NCBI GenBank assembly: GCA_934725835.1
Contig: CAKVCR010000122.1
Coordinates: forward strand, 1 to 8,076
Reading direction: 5' to 3'
DNA: 8,076 bases
DNA from: an uncultured Odoribacter sp.
Lineage (GTDB): Bacteria; Bacteroidota; Bacteroidia; Bacteroidales; Marinifilaceae
Shown here: in pieces, positions 1 through 6,423 of the stretch
Layout: the number at the start of each line of letters is the position of its first letter
How positions within the stretch are numbered: position 1 is the first letter of the stretch
Notes under the pieces: generated by a model
What the model was told of the DNA's origin: nothing
Databases searched by the model: none
What the model saw: only the letters and a program-made list of their open reading frames with translations
Position numbers and translations under genes: made by a program

Positions 1-310
1 ACCATACCTCAACACCAAATACAGCATCTTGGGCTTTCATCGGTTCGTTTTCTGTAGCCTTACCTACCAATTCGATCCCTTTTCCTACATTTTCAATTGA
101 TAGAGTTGTAGCCATGGGTCCTCCAGCCGGAGTGTACATTGAATAAACATGCCAACTTGGCTCAATAGCAGCCTTGAATATTAAATCATATTCATTGTTT
201 CCCAGACTTTTCTGGGAAAACGACCATTTAGTAGGATTCTCAACTTGCGCAGATACGGTAAAAATCCCCACAATGAACGTTAATAAAAAAGCAAACAATC
301 CTTTTTTCAT
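1..310 (-). CDS. dsbD: DsbD-like thiol:disulfide interchange protein, N-terminal part (partial)
   Basis: The gene starts at ATG 310 and stays open for 103 codons to the window edge, so only the N-terminus is seen. The protein begins with a typical signal peptide (MKKGLFAFLLTFIVGIFTVSA, cleavage expected before Q22). After that comes the start of the periplasmic DsbD N-terminal (DsbC-like) domain, recognisable by 'KWSFSQK' and 'EPSWHVYSMY' and by the 'VGKATENEP' strand. In this family the N-terminal domain receives electrons from a membrane DsbD domain fed by cytoplasmic thioredoxin and passes them to envelope thiols. The membrane and thioredoxin domains would lie beyond the window and are not seen, so the full architecture is inferred. 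A TAnnTTTG-type promoter lies upstream, behind the terminator of rng. The family call is fairly sure; the exact substrate is unknown. Confidence 0.78.
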   Translation of the reverse strand, partial: MKKGLFAFLLTFIVGIFTVSAQVENPTKWSFSQKSLGNNEYDLIFKAAIEPSWHVYSMYTPAGGPMATTLSIENVGKGIELVGKATENEPMKAQDAVFGVEVW

Positions 311-384
311 AAATTTACCTAGAATTATTAATAAAGTAATCTCATTCTTTCGTTGTTATACACATTGAATTCAAAAATTCAACA

Positions 385-392
385 CAAAAATA
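385..392 (-). promoter_or_regulatory. Putative -7 box for the dsbD-like gene
   Basis: On the minus strand this reads TATTTTTG, a full match to the Bacteroidota sigma-ABfr -7 consensus TAnnTTTG. No good -33 TTTG lies at the usual 19-21 bp; an ATTG at 413-410 is 17 bp away. It would give a leader of about 70 nt. AT-rich sequence produces such matches by chance, so the call is moderate. Confidence 0.42.
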
Positions 393-495
393 TTATTAAT
401 TTTTTTTTACAATAAATCCAAAAGCAAGTTTAACATATAATTAATGGGGACGCATACTTTTTCAAATTTCTTTAAGAAGCATCCTTTAAAAAGAA

Positions 496-534
496 GGGCT
501 AAAAGCTTTTACTTGTCATATTCGCTTTTAGCCC
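496..534 (-). terminator. Rho-independent terminator of rng
   Basis: A perfect 11-bp inverted repeat (GGGCTAAAAGC at 496-506, GCTTTTAGCCC at 524-534) with a 17-nt loop begins 24 bp after the rng stop codon. On the minus strand the stem is followed by TTCTTTTT, a good U-tract. It would stop transcription from rng before the dsbD-like gene. The rest of 311-557 holds only the dsbD promoter region and no convincing gene. Confidence 0.82.
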
Positions 535-557
535 CTAAAAATACTTTTTTCACCAAT

Positions 558-2102
558 TTAGTCTTCCAATTCCCTGTTATATCTATTATAGAAATGATAT
601 TCATAAATATAATAAGAAGGAACATCTATCACTCTCAAAGAAATACGATATCTAAAAGCCCATCTCCTACGTAAAGACCAAAATCCTTTTTTTAAATATG
701 CCCCTACAAACGGATGCACTTTTAATACAATATTCTTATTTTTCTTCTCGCTAGCGTAATACTCAAGCATATCTTCAATCTTATCAACCACCAGAATAGC
801 AGCTTCAGCTTTACCAGTACCATGACAGACCGGACACTCTTCCATTGTATCTACAGTCATGGCAGGACGCACCCTTTGACGAGTAATTTGCATCAGCCCA
901 AACTTACTTAATGGCAAAATAGTATGCTTTGCACGGTCAATCTCCATACACTCACGCATCTTGTCAAAGAGCTGTTGACGATGTTCAGCCTTCAACATAT
1001 CAATAAAGTCAATAACAATAATCCCTCCCATATCCCGGAGTTGCAATTGACGAGCCACTTCTTCTGCTGCCGCTAGATTTACCTCCAATGCATTTGTTTC
1101 CTGATCGTCACCTAACTTTGTTCTATTACCGCTGTTCACATCAATCACGTGAAACGCTTCTGTATGCTCAATAATAAGGTAAGCTCCATTTTTAAATGAA
1201 ACAGTCTTACCTAAAGAAGATTTTATCTGCTTGTCTACACCAAAATGATCCAATATGGGTATTTCTGGAGATACATACTTTACAATATCCTGTTTTTCAG
1301 GAGCAATTGTACTAAGGAAATGTCTAACTTCTTTACTTAATGTAATATCATTCACGTAGACATTTTCAAATGATGGATTAAGAATATCCCTTAAAATAGC
1401 ACTCGTTCTATCAATTTCACCTAAAATAAGCTTAGGCGGCTCCATTTCACGAATATGCTTAAAGGCTGTCTCAAAACGCTCCACTAATTCTTTTAACTCA
1501 GCATCAAATACTGCTACTTTTTTCCCTTCAGCTACCGTCCGTACAATTACTCCATAATTCTTCGGTTTGATACTTTCTATCAAACGCTTCAGTCGCTTCC
1601 TTTCTTCTTGCGACTTTATTTTTTGAGATACTGACACTTTGTCAGAAAAAGGCATCAAAACAAGATTCCTACCTGCAATGCTCAATTCCGAAGTCAATCG
1701 TGGACCTTTCGTTGAAATAGGTTCTTTTGCGACTTGCACAGCAACCCATTGTCCCACAGTCAGAATATCAGATATTTTTCCACCTTTAGCTATTTCAGGC
1801 TCAAGTTTTAACTTAGACACCGGCATACCCTTACGAGCGATGCATTGCTTAATATAGCTATCCAAAGAATGGAATTGCGGACTTAAATCCAGGTAATGTA
1901 AAAAAGCATCCTTCTCATACCCCACATTTACAAAAGCAGCATTCAATCCGGGCATAATTTTTTTCACCTTACCCAGATATATATCACCAACTGCAAATTG
2001 CATGCTCGTTTTCTCTTTGGTTAGTTCTACCAATTTTTTTTCACGAAGCAAAGCAATAACAATCTCGTCTGCTTTTACATCTATAACTAGTTCACTGCTC
2101 AC
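558..2102 (-). CDS. rng: Ribonuclease E/G family endoribonuclease (RNase G)
   Basis: This 514-residue protein is a single-strand-specific endoribonuclease of the RNase E/G family, acting in rRNA maturation and mRNA decay in the cytoplasm. It has the compact RNase G length without the long C-terminal scaffold of E. coli RNase E. An S1-like RNA-binding domain lies at about 36-128 (FAVGDIYLGKVKKIMPGLNAAFV). The metal-binding catalytic aspartates are D321 (HVIDVNSGN) and D365 (IVIDFIDM). The Zn-link is CPVC at 423-426, the motif that in RNase E joins protomers. 'LPLSKFGLMQITRQRVRP' (397-413) is a hallmark of the family. The start is GTG: the upstream in-frame stop (TGA, 2124-2126) leaves no ATG, and the N-terminus MSSELVIDV fits Bacteroidota homologues as I recall them. 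An AGGA lies 3 nt before the GTG. A weak promoter (TTATTTTG, 2132-2125, one mismatch) could drive it separately from HU. Confidence 0.96.
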   Translation of the reverse strand: MSSELVIDVKADEIVIALLREKKLVELTKEKTSMQFAVGDIYLGKVKKIMPGLNAAFVNVGYEKDAFLHYLDLSPQFHSLDSYIKQCIARKGMPVSKLKLEPEIAKGGKISDILTVGQWVAVQVAKEPISTKGPRLTSELSIAGRNLVLMPFSDKVSVSQKIKSQEERKRLKRLIESIKPKNYGVIVRTVAEGKKVAVFDAELKELVERFETAFKHIREMEPPKLILGEIDRTSAILRDILNPSFENVYVNDITLSKEVRHFLSTIAPEKQDIVKYVSPEIPILDHFGVDKQIKSSLGKTVSFKNGAYLIIEHTEAFHVIDVNSGNRTKLGDDQETNALEVNLAAAEEVARQLQLRDMGGIIVIDFIDMLKAEHRQQLFDKMRECMEIDRAKHTILPLSKFGLMQITRQRVRPAMTVDTMEECPVCHGTGKAEAAILVVDKIEDMLEYYASEKKNKNIVLKVHPFVGAYLKKGFWSLRRRWAFRYRISLRVIDVPSYYIYEYHFYNRYNRELED

Positions 2103-2110
2103 TATTCCTA

Positions 2111-2127
2111 TTGATTTATAAAATCAA
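2111..2127. repeat. Short inverted repeat just upstream of the rng start
   Basis: TTGATTT (2111-2117) and AAATCAA (2121-2127) form a perfect 7-bp inverted repeat around ATA. It ends 8 bp before the rng GTG codon and overlaps the weak -7 candidate of rng. It could be an operator or a small leader hairpin, or chance in AT-rich DNA. Confidence 0.3.
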
Positions 2128-2152
2128 AATAAGTCCTATTGTCTTTAATCAA

Positions 2153-2184
2153 ATAAACCTAAAGACAAATGCCTTTAGGTTTAT
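2153..2184 (-). terminator. Stem-loop between the small basic gene and rng
   Basis: A perfect 12-bp inverted repeat (ATAAACCTAAAG at 2153-2164, CTTTAGGTTTAT at 2173-2184) with an 8-nt loop lies 23 bp after the stop of the 29-codon gene. On the minus strand the stem ends in GGTTTATTTGATT, a short, interrupted U-tract. I read it as the terminator or 3' stabilising hairpin of the HU/small-gene transcript. Its weak U-tract leaves room for partial read-through into rng. Confidence 0.65.
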
Positions 2185-2207
2185 ATCTTTCTCACAAACG
2201 CAAAGTT

Positions 2208-2297
2208 CTACTTCTTCTTATGACGATTCTTTCTCAATCTTTTTTTCCGTTTGTGTGTCGCCATCTTATGTCTTTTTCTTTTTTTTCCGCTTGGCAT
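2208..2297 (-). CDS. 29-residue basic COX24/AURKAIP1-like small protein (mS38/bS22-like)
   Basis: This short gene starts at ATG 2297 and ends at TAG 2208. The peptide begins MPSGKKRKRHKMATHKRKK and ends RLRKNRHKKK; about two thirds of its residues are Lys, Arg or His and none are acidic. The 'KKRKRHKMxxHKRKKRLRK' pattern resembles the COX24/AURKAIP1 domain of mitoribosomal mS38 and of the tiny actinobacterial ribosomal protein bS22. Bacteroidota genomes carry peptides of this type, often beside HU and rng, as I recall. A ribosome-associated role is an inference from that similarity. A strong Shine-Dalgarno, AGGAGG, lies 5 nt before the ATG and directly after the HU stop, so it is probably made from the HU transcript. 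The real-gene call is strong because start, SD and composition agree. Confidence 0.85.
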   Translation of the reverse strand: MPSGKKRKRHKMATHKRKKRLRKNRHKKK

Positions 2298-2302
2298 AAT
2301 TT

Positions 2303-2308
2303 CCTCCT
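2303..2308 (-). promoter_or_regulatory. Strong Shine-Dalgarno of the 29-residue gene
   Basis: The minus strand reads AAAGGAGGAAATTATG, with AGGAGG at 2308-2303 and 5 nt before the start. None of the other genes in the window has such a complete SD. In Bacteroidota the anti-SD of 16S rRNA is largely occluded by bS21, bS18 and bS6, and full SDs are unusual, so this site may matter for regulation. Confidence 0.75.
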
Positions 2309-2311
2309 TTC

Positions 2312-2599
2312 TTATTTTTTTACTTTGTCCTTAACTTCGTTAACAAAACTCTTGGAAGGTTTGAATGATGGAATGTTGTGAGCTGGAATTTTAATCGTCA
2401 CATTTTTAGAAATATTACGAGCAGTTTTTTCAGCTCTCTGCTTAACAACAAAGCTACCGAATCCTCTCAAGTAAACATTTTTCCCTTCAATCACGGAGTT
2501 TTTAATTGATTCCATAAAAGCCTCAACAGTTGCCTGAACAGCAACTTTCTCAATCCCGGTCGTTCTCGAAATTTCGTTAACAATATCCGCTTTTGTCAT
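2312..2599 (-). CDS. HU family nucleoid DNA-binding protein
   Basis: This 95-residue protein has the length and layout of HU/IHF: the helical dimerisation region at 1-46 (MTKADIVNEISRTTG), the conserved GFGSF turn at 46-50, and the DNA-binding beta-arm at about 53-80. The arm tip carries a proline (P72 in IKIPAHNIPSF), the residue that intercalates and kinks DNA in this family. HU dimers bend and compact DNA with little sequence specificity and assist replication, recombination and transcription. Bacteroidota carry several HU paralogues, so no gene symbol is given. The gene has its own TATATTTG promoter upstream, divergent from ssb, and its stop codon is followed after 14 bp by the small basic gene, suggesting a two-gene operon. 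Confidence 0.96.
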   Translation of the reverse strand: MTKADIVNEISRTTGIEKVAVQATVEAFMESIKNSVIEGKNVYLRGFGSFVVKQRAEKTARNISKNVTIKIPAHNIPSFKPSKSFVNEVKDKVKK

Positions 2600-2657
2600 T
2601 TTTTCTTAAATATTTAATTTTCAATAATATATTACTTTATGCCTCATTTTCAGTCTG

Positions 2658-2688
2658 CAAATATAAGGCTTTTCCATTAAGTATGAAA
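2658..2688 (-). promoter_or_regulatory. Promoter of the HU gene
   Basis: The minus strand has TATATTTG at 2665-2658, a full match to TAnnTTTG, and TTTC at 2688-2685 with 19 bp between, one mismatch from the -33 consensus TTTG. Transcription would start near 2651 with a leader of about 50 nt. Confidence 0.62.
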
Positions 2689-2736
2689 AAATTGAAGTGA
2701 ATTTTGTCTTTTTTTTCCGTTTCTAGAAAATTTCCT

Positions 2737-2744
2737 TAACTTCG
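2737..2744 (+). promoter_or_regulatory. Putative -7 box for ssb
   Basis: TAACTTCG differs from TAnnTTTG at one base. Upstream is a T-rich run but no clear -33 TTTG at 19-21 bp. The start of transcription would be near 2751, which keeps both possible ssb start codons (2769 and 2796) in the mRNA. Confidence 0.4.
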
Positions 2745-2795
2745 CTCTCAATATTCCATACAAATCGAATGTTTAATACAATAAAATCAGATATC

Positions 2796-3236
2796 ATGGT
2801 AAATAAGGTAATCTTAATTGGAAATGTGGGTGCTGATCCCGATGTAAAATATCTTGACGGAGGGGTTGCTGTTGCCAATATTCGTTTGGCTACAACCGAA
2901 AGATACAGAAATAAAAATGGCGAAAATATTGACCAAACAGAGTGGCATAACGTTGTATTATGGAGAGGCTTAGCGGAAGTTGTAGAAAAATATGTAAAGA
3001 AAGGTATGCGACTTTATGTAGAAGGTCGTTTACGTACCCGATCATGGGAAGACCAAAATGGAGTAAAACGATACACTACTGAGATTTTTGCTGATAATAT
3101 GCAAATGTTGTCTCGGTCAGATGACAATAATATTCCTGTCTCACGTCCGGCAGCAACAACAACATCAACACCTTCAACATTCACGCAACCGGCTCCCAGT
3201 ATGCCTGCCGACGATAATGATGATCTTCCGTTTTAA
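2796..3236 (+). CDS. ssb: Single-stranded DNA-binding protein SSB
   Basis: SSB coats single-stranded DNA at forks and repair sites and recruits partner proteins. From ATG 2796 the protein has 146 residues. The OB-fold fills about 1-107 and opens with MVNKVILIGNVGADPDVKY, the usual SSB N-terminus. Aromatic residues W50 (TEWHN), W56 and W84 are in places used for base stacking in the family. After that comes a flexible linker rich in Thr, Pro, Ser and Ala (about 110-137), then the acidic tip DDNDDLPF that binds SSB partners. An ATG at 2769 would add nine residues (MFNTIKSDI) without family support, so I prefer 2796. In related genomes mutY usually lies just upstream; here ssb has only the divergent HU promoter region before it. 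Confidence 0.96.
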   Translation: MVNKVILIGNVGADPDVKYLDGGVAVANIRLATTERYRNKNGENIDQTEWHNVVLWRGLAEVVEKYVKKGMRLYVEGRLRTRSWEDQNGVKRYTTEIFADNMQMLSRSDDNNIPVSRPAATTTSTPSTFTQPAPSMPADDNDDLPF

Positions 3237-3294
3237 AACAACAAAGCTCGAAATTGTTCAAAAAACTATAGACAAAAGTAAAGTAGGCAAATAA

Positions 3295-3325
3295 TTTAGA
3301 ATATATAGATTTTGTATTATATTTG
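3295..3325 (+). promoter_or_regulatory. Promoter of gldE
   Basis: TATATTTG at 3318-3325 matches TAnnTTTG fully; TTTA at 3295-3298, 19 bp upstream, differs from the -33 TTTG at one base. The start near 3332 gives a leader of about 65 nt. It lets gldE be transcribed independently of ssb, from which no terminator separates it. Confidence 0.62.
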
Positions 3326-3397
3326 CATACTGCTTTCAGTCTATAGCTTTTTATATATAGAATTGAAGCTCTTTATGTTTAACTAATTTTCTAAATT

Positions 3398-4699
3398 TTG
3401 GAAACAGATGCTTATGGTGCGGTACAAAGTATATTCCGCGGAACTTTCGACATTATAGATATTATACTTATCATAGTTCTTTTACTTTTGCTGTTATTTT
3501 CAGCATCAGCATCAGCATCTGAGGTTGCTTATTTTTCACTCACTCCCGGAGAATTGGATAAATTAAAAGAGAAAGGATACAACAAAATATTAGGACTACT
3601 GAAAAAACCTGATATACTGTTATCAACCATTCTTATTACCAACAATTTTGTAAATGTAGGTATTGTTATCATATCCAGCTATTTAGTAAATAGCTTCTTT
3701 GATTTTTCCGCCTACCCCATACTAGGTTTCGTTATACAAGTTATCGTTGTAACCTTCATAATCCTTCTAGTTGGCGAAATCATGCCGAAGCTATATGCCA
3801 ACCGTTCACAAACCAAAGTTGCAATCCTAATGGCCGGACCGCTTACTTTCGCAAGCTATATATTTCGCCCGTTATCAATGCTACTAATAAAATCAACTTC
3901 TATCATCAGTAAACGCATTGCCAAAAAAGATGGTCTCTCTATTGATCAATTGTCAAAAGCCCTTGAACTAACAGAGGATGCTGAAATTGATAACGAAAAA
4001 GACATTCTAGAAGGGATTGTCCGTTTTAGCAATATCAATGCGATTGATATTATCCAACCTCGTATCAATATCATTGCCCTAGATATTGAAGATGATTTCA
4101 ATATTGTCAAAGAAACTGTTATCAAGCATGGCTATTCCCGACAGCCTGTTTACCGAGAAAATCTTGATAATATAGAAGGCATTCTTTATGTCAAAGACTT
4201 ATTGGCACATCTTAATGAATCAGCAGATTTTAAATGGCAAACTTTAATTCGTCCGGCATATTTTGTTCCAGAAACAAAAAAAATCAATGACTTATTGGAA
4301 GAATTCCAATCAAAAAAAGTACACATGGCCATTGTTGTTGATGAATACGGAGGTACTTCCGGCATCGTTACAATGGAAGACATACTAGAAGAAATTGTAG
4401 GAGAAATCAATGATGAATACGATGAAAAAGAAGAAACATATATCCTTCTAAAAAATGATACGTATATCTTTGAAGCATGTACTCTCTTAAATGATTTTCT
4501 AAAAATTGTTGATGCCGACCAAGACAGTTTCAAAGATATTGAAGGAGAAGCAGACACTTTAGCAGGACTCATTCTCGAAATAAAAGGAGAATTACCTAAG
4601 AAGAATGACATAATCACTTATCACGAGCACAAATTTACAGTTCTTGAAGTTGATAATCGTCGCATCAAAAAACTAAAATACGAAAAAAATTTCTCCTGA
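3398..4699 (+). CDS. gldE: GldE-like CNNM/CBS/CorC_HlyC membrane protein
   Basis: The 433-residue protein follows the CNNM/CorC plan. The N-terminal DUF21 (CNNM) membrane domain spans about 18-175, with hydrophobic segments near 18-34, 75-100 and 106-126, the 'SEVAYFSL' motif at 41-48 and 'GEIMPK' at 126-131. A CBS pair follows at about 213-340 ([39 protein letters not shown]), and a CorC_HlyC domain at about 345-428. CNNM relatives transport or sense Mg2+; in gliding Flavobacteria gldE is linked to gliding and sits by gldD. No gldD is here, so the role in this organism is probably ion homeostasis or envelope upkeep, an inference. The start must be TTG 3398 (or ATT 3395): an in-frame TAA is at 3392-3394 and the next in-frame Met is residue 129. 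The stop lies 10 bp from the convergent phosphatase-like gene. Confidence 0.92.
   Translation: METDAYGAVQSIFRGTFDIIDIILIIVLLLLLLFSASASASEVAYFSLTPGELDKLKEKGYNKILGLLKKPDILLSTILITNNFVNVGIVIISSYLVNSFFDFSAYPILGFVIQVIVVTFIILLVGEIMPKLYANRSQTKVAILMAGPLTFASYIFRPLSMLLIKSTSIISKRIAKKDGLSIDQLSKALELTEDAEIDNEKDILEGIVRFSNINAIDIIQPRINIIALDIEDDFNIVKETVIKHGYSRQPVYRENLDNIEGILYVKDLLAHLNESADFKWQTLIRPAYFVPETKKINDLLEEFQSKKVHMAIVVDEYGGTSGIVTMEDILEEIVGEINDEYDEKEETYILLKNDTYIFEACTLLNDFLKIVDADQDSFKDIEGEADTLAGLILEIKGELPKKNDIITYHEHKFTVLEVDNRRIKKLKYEKNFS
3500..3520 (+). repeat. TCAGCA hexamer repeat inside gldE
   Basis: Three perfect tandem TCAGCA units followed by TCT encode SASASAS (35-41) at the end of the first membrane segment. 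Copy number changes would add or remove Ser-Ala pairs without shifting the frame. Confidence 0.6.
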
Positions 4700-4709
4700 A
4701 CAATAAACA

Positions 4710-6272
4710 TTATCGATCAGCAGTATAAGGTACTGGTATTTTCAACACTTGACAAATTATGGCTAATAACTCAGTCATCTGACATTTTGAATCCATATTC
4801 ACAGGTATTCCTGCGCCATAAAAATATAACGGCACCCTATGACGCTTACTATAACGCACATAGTAATCTTCGCGGTCTTTTAAATCAGCGACCCACGTAG
4901 GCTGCAAGGAATAAAGGACATCGCCGCTTCTCTTCTGAGAAAAGGCATTTTGAAACAACACGCCAGAACCAGCAGTTGCTGAATTATGTGTTAGAGCATG
5001 AGCAGTCATCACATGAGAGACACCTTCAAACTCCACGAGAAAATCCGCTATTTTATCCTGCATATCTTTCAAGGAAATCTTATTTCTCTCTATCAAGGTA
5101 CGGTCCAAATAAATCTGTGATGCATCATAATCCAATATCCAATCCCCTGGGCCGTACATAGAACTTAAAAACGACTTCATTAATGCCGCCGCTTTGAAAA
5201 TACTAAAACACTCAGAGGCCAAACGCATTTTTTGTAAATCACGCGGCAATAACTCCCTAGCTTCAGAAAACGTAAGAAAAACAGTATAGTTGCCCTTACC
5301 GACTCTAGCATCCAATTCGCTCAACAAACGCTTGACATCCTTATCTAATCTCATTACGACGTCTTGAAATTCATTAGAATAAACATCATAATCACGATTC
5401 ATATAATCAAGGCAAGAAAAATTCAAGGCTAATAAATCTGCATCATTATCTCGACCAAGATTTTCATTCTTTATAAGTTCTGCAGCAAGATCCACTATCA
5501 AAGTATTTATGTATGGGGTTGCCTTCAGAATTTTGTATGTACTATACTTACGCTTTGCTTGCATTAAATCATAAAAGAAATTATTAGTAAGTCCCACTTT
5601 ACTTTTCAACTTCATGACCGTATTATTTGCACTCTCATCAGCTAATGACATCCATCCTCTCCGGATAAAAAAATCACTCTCTATCTTTTTATTATAGAGT
5701 TCCAACCAATGAGGTAAGGAATCGGCATAATAATTTGAAGATACCCACTTACCATTATGCTCACTAAACCATAATGCCATATCTGCAGCACTTCCCCCAC
5801 TCAACACAGCCTCTTCTCCATTAGCTGCTATACTATATACCTTAGAAAACGAACTATTCATTTTCATGGCACTTCCCAAAGTCAAAGAGCCTAATTTTTT
5901 AGGGCTGACACCTTGCCCTACATCACCTATCAACATATACTCCTGATCTGCAATATTATTTTGACGCTTATTACGTAAACGATCAAACCATTCATGAGCA
6001 ACAACACCATGTTCTGCAGGCAACATACCGGAATATATCGTGGAATGATCTACTCCTGTTTGAGAATACATATAATTATAATCCGCAATTATACGTTTAC
6101 CTTGCAATACAAGCTTCTTCAACCCCTCTTCAGATAAATCATTTTTATAAATCATCAACCACTCTGGATAGAAATTACTAATAGTAATTCCAACTACCAA
6201 CTTTGTCTTTTCTTCTATCGCAAATACAGTCACATTAATAAGCAACAAAATAGCCAATAAAGCCTTTTTCAT
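4710..6272 (-). CDS. Exported PafA-like alkaline phosphatase family protein, probably inactive
   Basis: This 520-residue protein starts with a signal peptide (about 1-18, MKKALLAILLLINVTVFA), so it acts in the periplasm or envelope. The rest follows the PafA-type alkaline phosphatase/phosphodiesterase fold: KLVVGI at 24-29, 'TGVDHSTIYSGMLPAEHGVV' at 72-91, 'LDYMNR' at 288-293, 'GKGNYTVFLT' at 325-334, and 'RVPLYFYG' at 479-486. Aligned by eye with PafA, the Thr nucleophile (T72) and one metal Asp (D289) remain. The other ligands are replaced: D38 by S32, H309 by R293, D352/H353 by S336/E337, and the C-terminal THG histidine is absent. The substrate residues N100, K162 and R164 become H93, N151 and E153. 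Length is close to that of PafA and the frame is intact, so this looks like a kept pseudoenzyme, not a decaying gene. Divergent regulators may control it. Confidence 0.88.
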   Translation of the reverse strand: MKKALLAILLLINVTVFAIEEKTKLVVGITISNFYPEWLMIYKNDLSEEGLKKLVLQGKRIIADYNYMYSQTGVDHSTIYSGMLPAEHGVVAHEWFDRLRNKRQNNIADQEYMLIGDVGQGVSPKKLGSLTLGSAMKMNSSFSKVYSIAANGEEAVLSGGSAADMALWFSEHNGKWVSSNYYADSLPHWLELYNKKIESDFFIRRGWMSLADESANNTVMKLKSKVGLTNNFFYDLMQAKRKYSTYKILKATPYINTLIVDLAAELIKNENLGRDNDADLLALNFSCLDYMNRDYDVYSNEFQDVVMRLDKDVKRLLSELDARVGKGNYTVFLTFSEARELLPRDLQKMRLASECFSIFKAAALMKSFLSSMYGPGDWILDYDASQIYLDRTLIERNKISLKDMQDKIADFLVEFEGVSHVMTAHALTHNSATAGSGVLFQNAFSQKRSGDVLYSLQPTWVADLKDREDYYVRYSKRHRVPLYFYGAGIPVNMDSKCQMTELLAIICQVLKIPVPYTADR

Positions 6273-6292
6273 AATTCTAGTCTTTTATGCTA

Positions 6293-6324
6293 CAAAAATA
6301 TATCAAATGAATGAAAATGCCAAT
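6293..6324 (-). promoter_or_regulatory. Promoter of the phosphatase-like gene
   Basis: The minus strand has TATTTTTG at 6300-6293, a full -7 match, and ATTG at 6324-6321 with a 20-bp gap, one mismatch from the -33 TTTG. The start near 6286 gives a leader of about 14 nt. The -33 element sits inside the spacer of a 13-bp inverted repeat. Confidence 0.58.
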
Positions 6325-6342
6325 CGAAACATTTTCATTCAT
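6307..6342. promoter_or_regulatory. Perfect 13-bp inverted repeat, operator candidate
   Basis: ATGAATGAAAATG (6307-6319) and CATTTTCATTCAT (6330-6342) are perfect inverted copies around a 10-bp spacer. The element covers the -33 region of the phosphatase-like promoter and lies between that gene and the divergent TetR-like gene. This is where a self-regulating TetR-type repressor would bind, though Lrp/AsnC proteins also use such sites. As RNA it would be a hairpin, but it lies upstream of both predicted start points and so is more likely a DNA site. Confidence 0.62.
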
Positions 6343-6343
6343 A

Positions 6344-6355
6344 AAACTATAGTTT
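6344..6355. promoter_or_regulatory. 12-bp perfect palindrome, second operator candidate
   Basis: AAACTATAGTTT is a perfect palindrome starting 2 bp from the end of the 13-bp inverted repeat, on the side of the regulator operon. Its size suits a dimeric helix-turn-helix protein, but AT-rich palindromes arise easily. Confidence 0.4.
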
Positions 6356-6423
6356 CAATAGAAAAAAGCATCTAAAAATAATAATTTACAACTAATCTTA
6401 TTACACTCTATTATTTTGTTTAG

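Noticed and set aside
444..674. A 76-codon plus-strand frame covering the rng terminator and 3' end.
   Set aside because: It runs over the terminator hairpin and into conserved rng codons; its translation has no recognisable features.
2111..2381. Plus-strand frames of 62 and 70 codons over the small-gene region.
   Set aside because: They are antisense to the COX24-like gene and the HU end; the Phe/Ser runs come from the Lys-rich codons on the other strand.
2769..2795. A longer ssb starting at ATG 2769.
   Set aside because: The nine extra residues have no match to the SSB N-terminus, whereas MVNKVILIG from 2796 fits the family; the longer form is not excluded because the mRNA probably includes it.
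4186..4617. A 143-codon open frame antisense to gldE, and other long frames opposite rng, the phosphatase-like gene and the TetR-like gene.
   Set aside because: They lie wholly within well-supported genes, have low-complexity Ser/Phe-rich translations typical of antisense frames, and lack start signals.
4700..4709. A terminator between the convergent gldE and phosphatase-like genes.
   Set aside because: No stem-loop with a T-tract is visible in or around the 10-bp gap.
3266..6352. CTATAG recurring in intergenic regions at 3266-3271, 3341-3346 and 6347-6352, considered as a shared regulator motif.
   Set aside because: A six-base AT-rich word is expected a few times in 8 kb of this composition, and the flanks differ.
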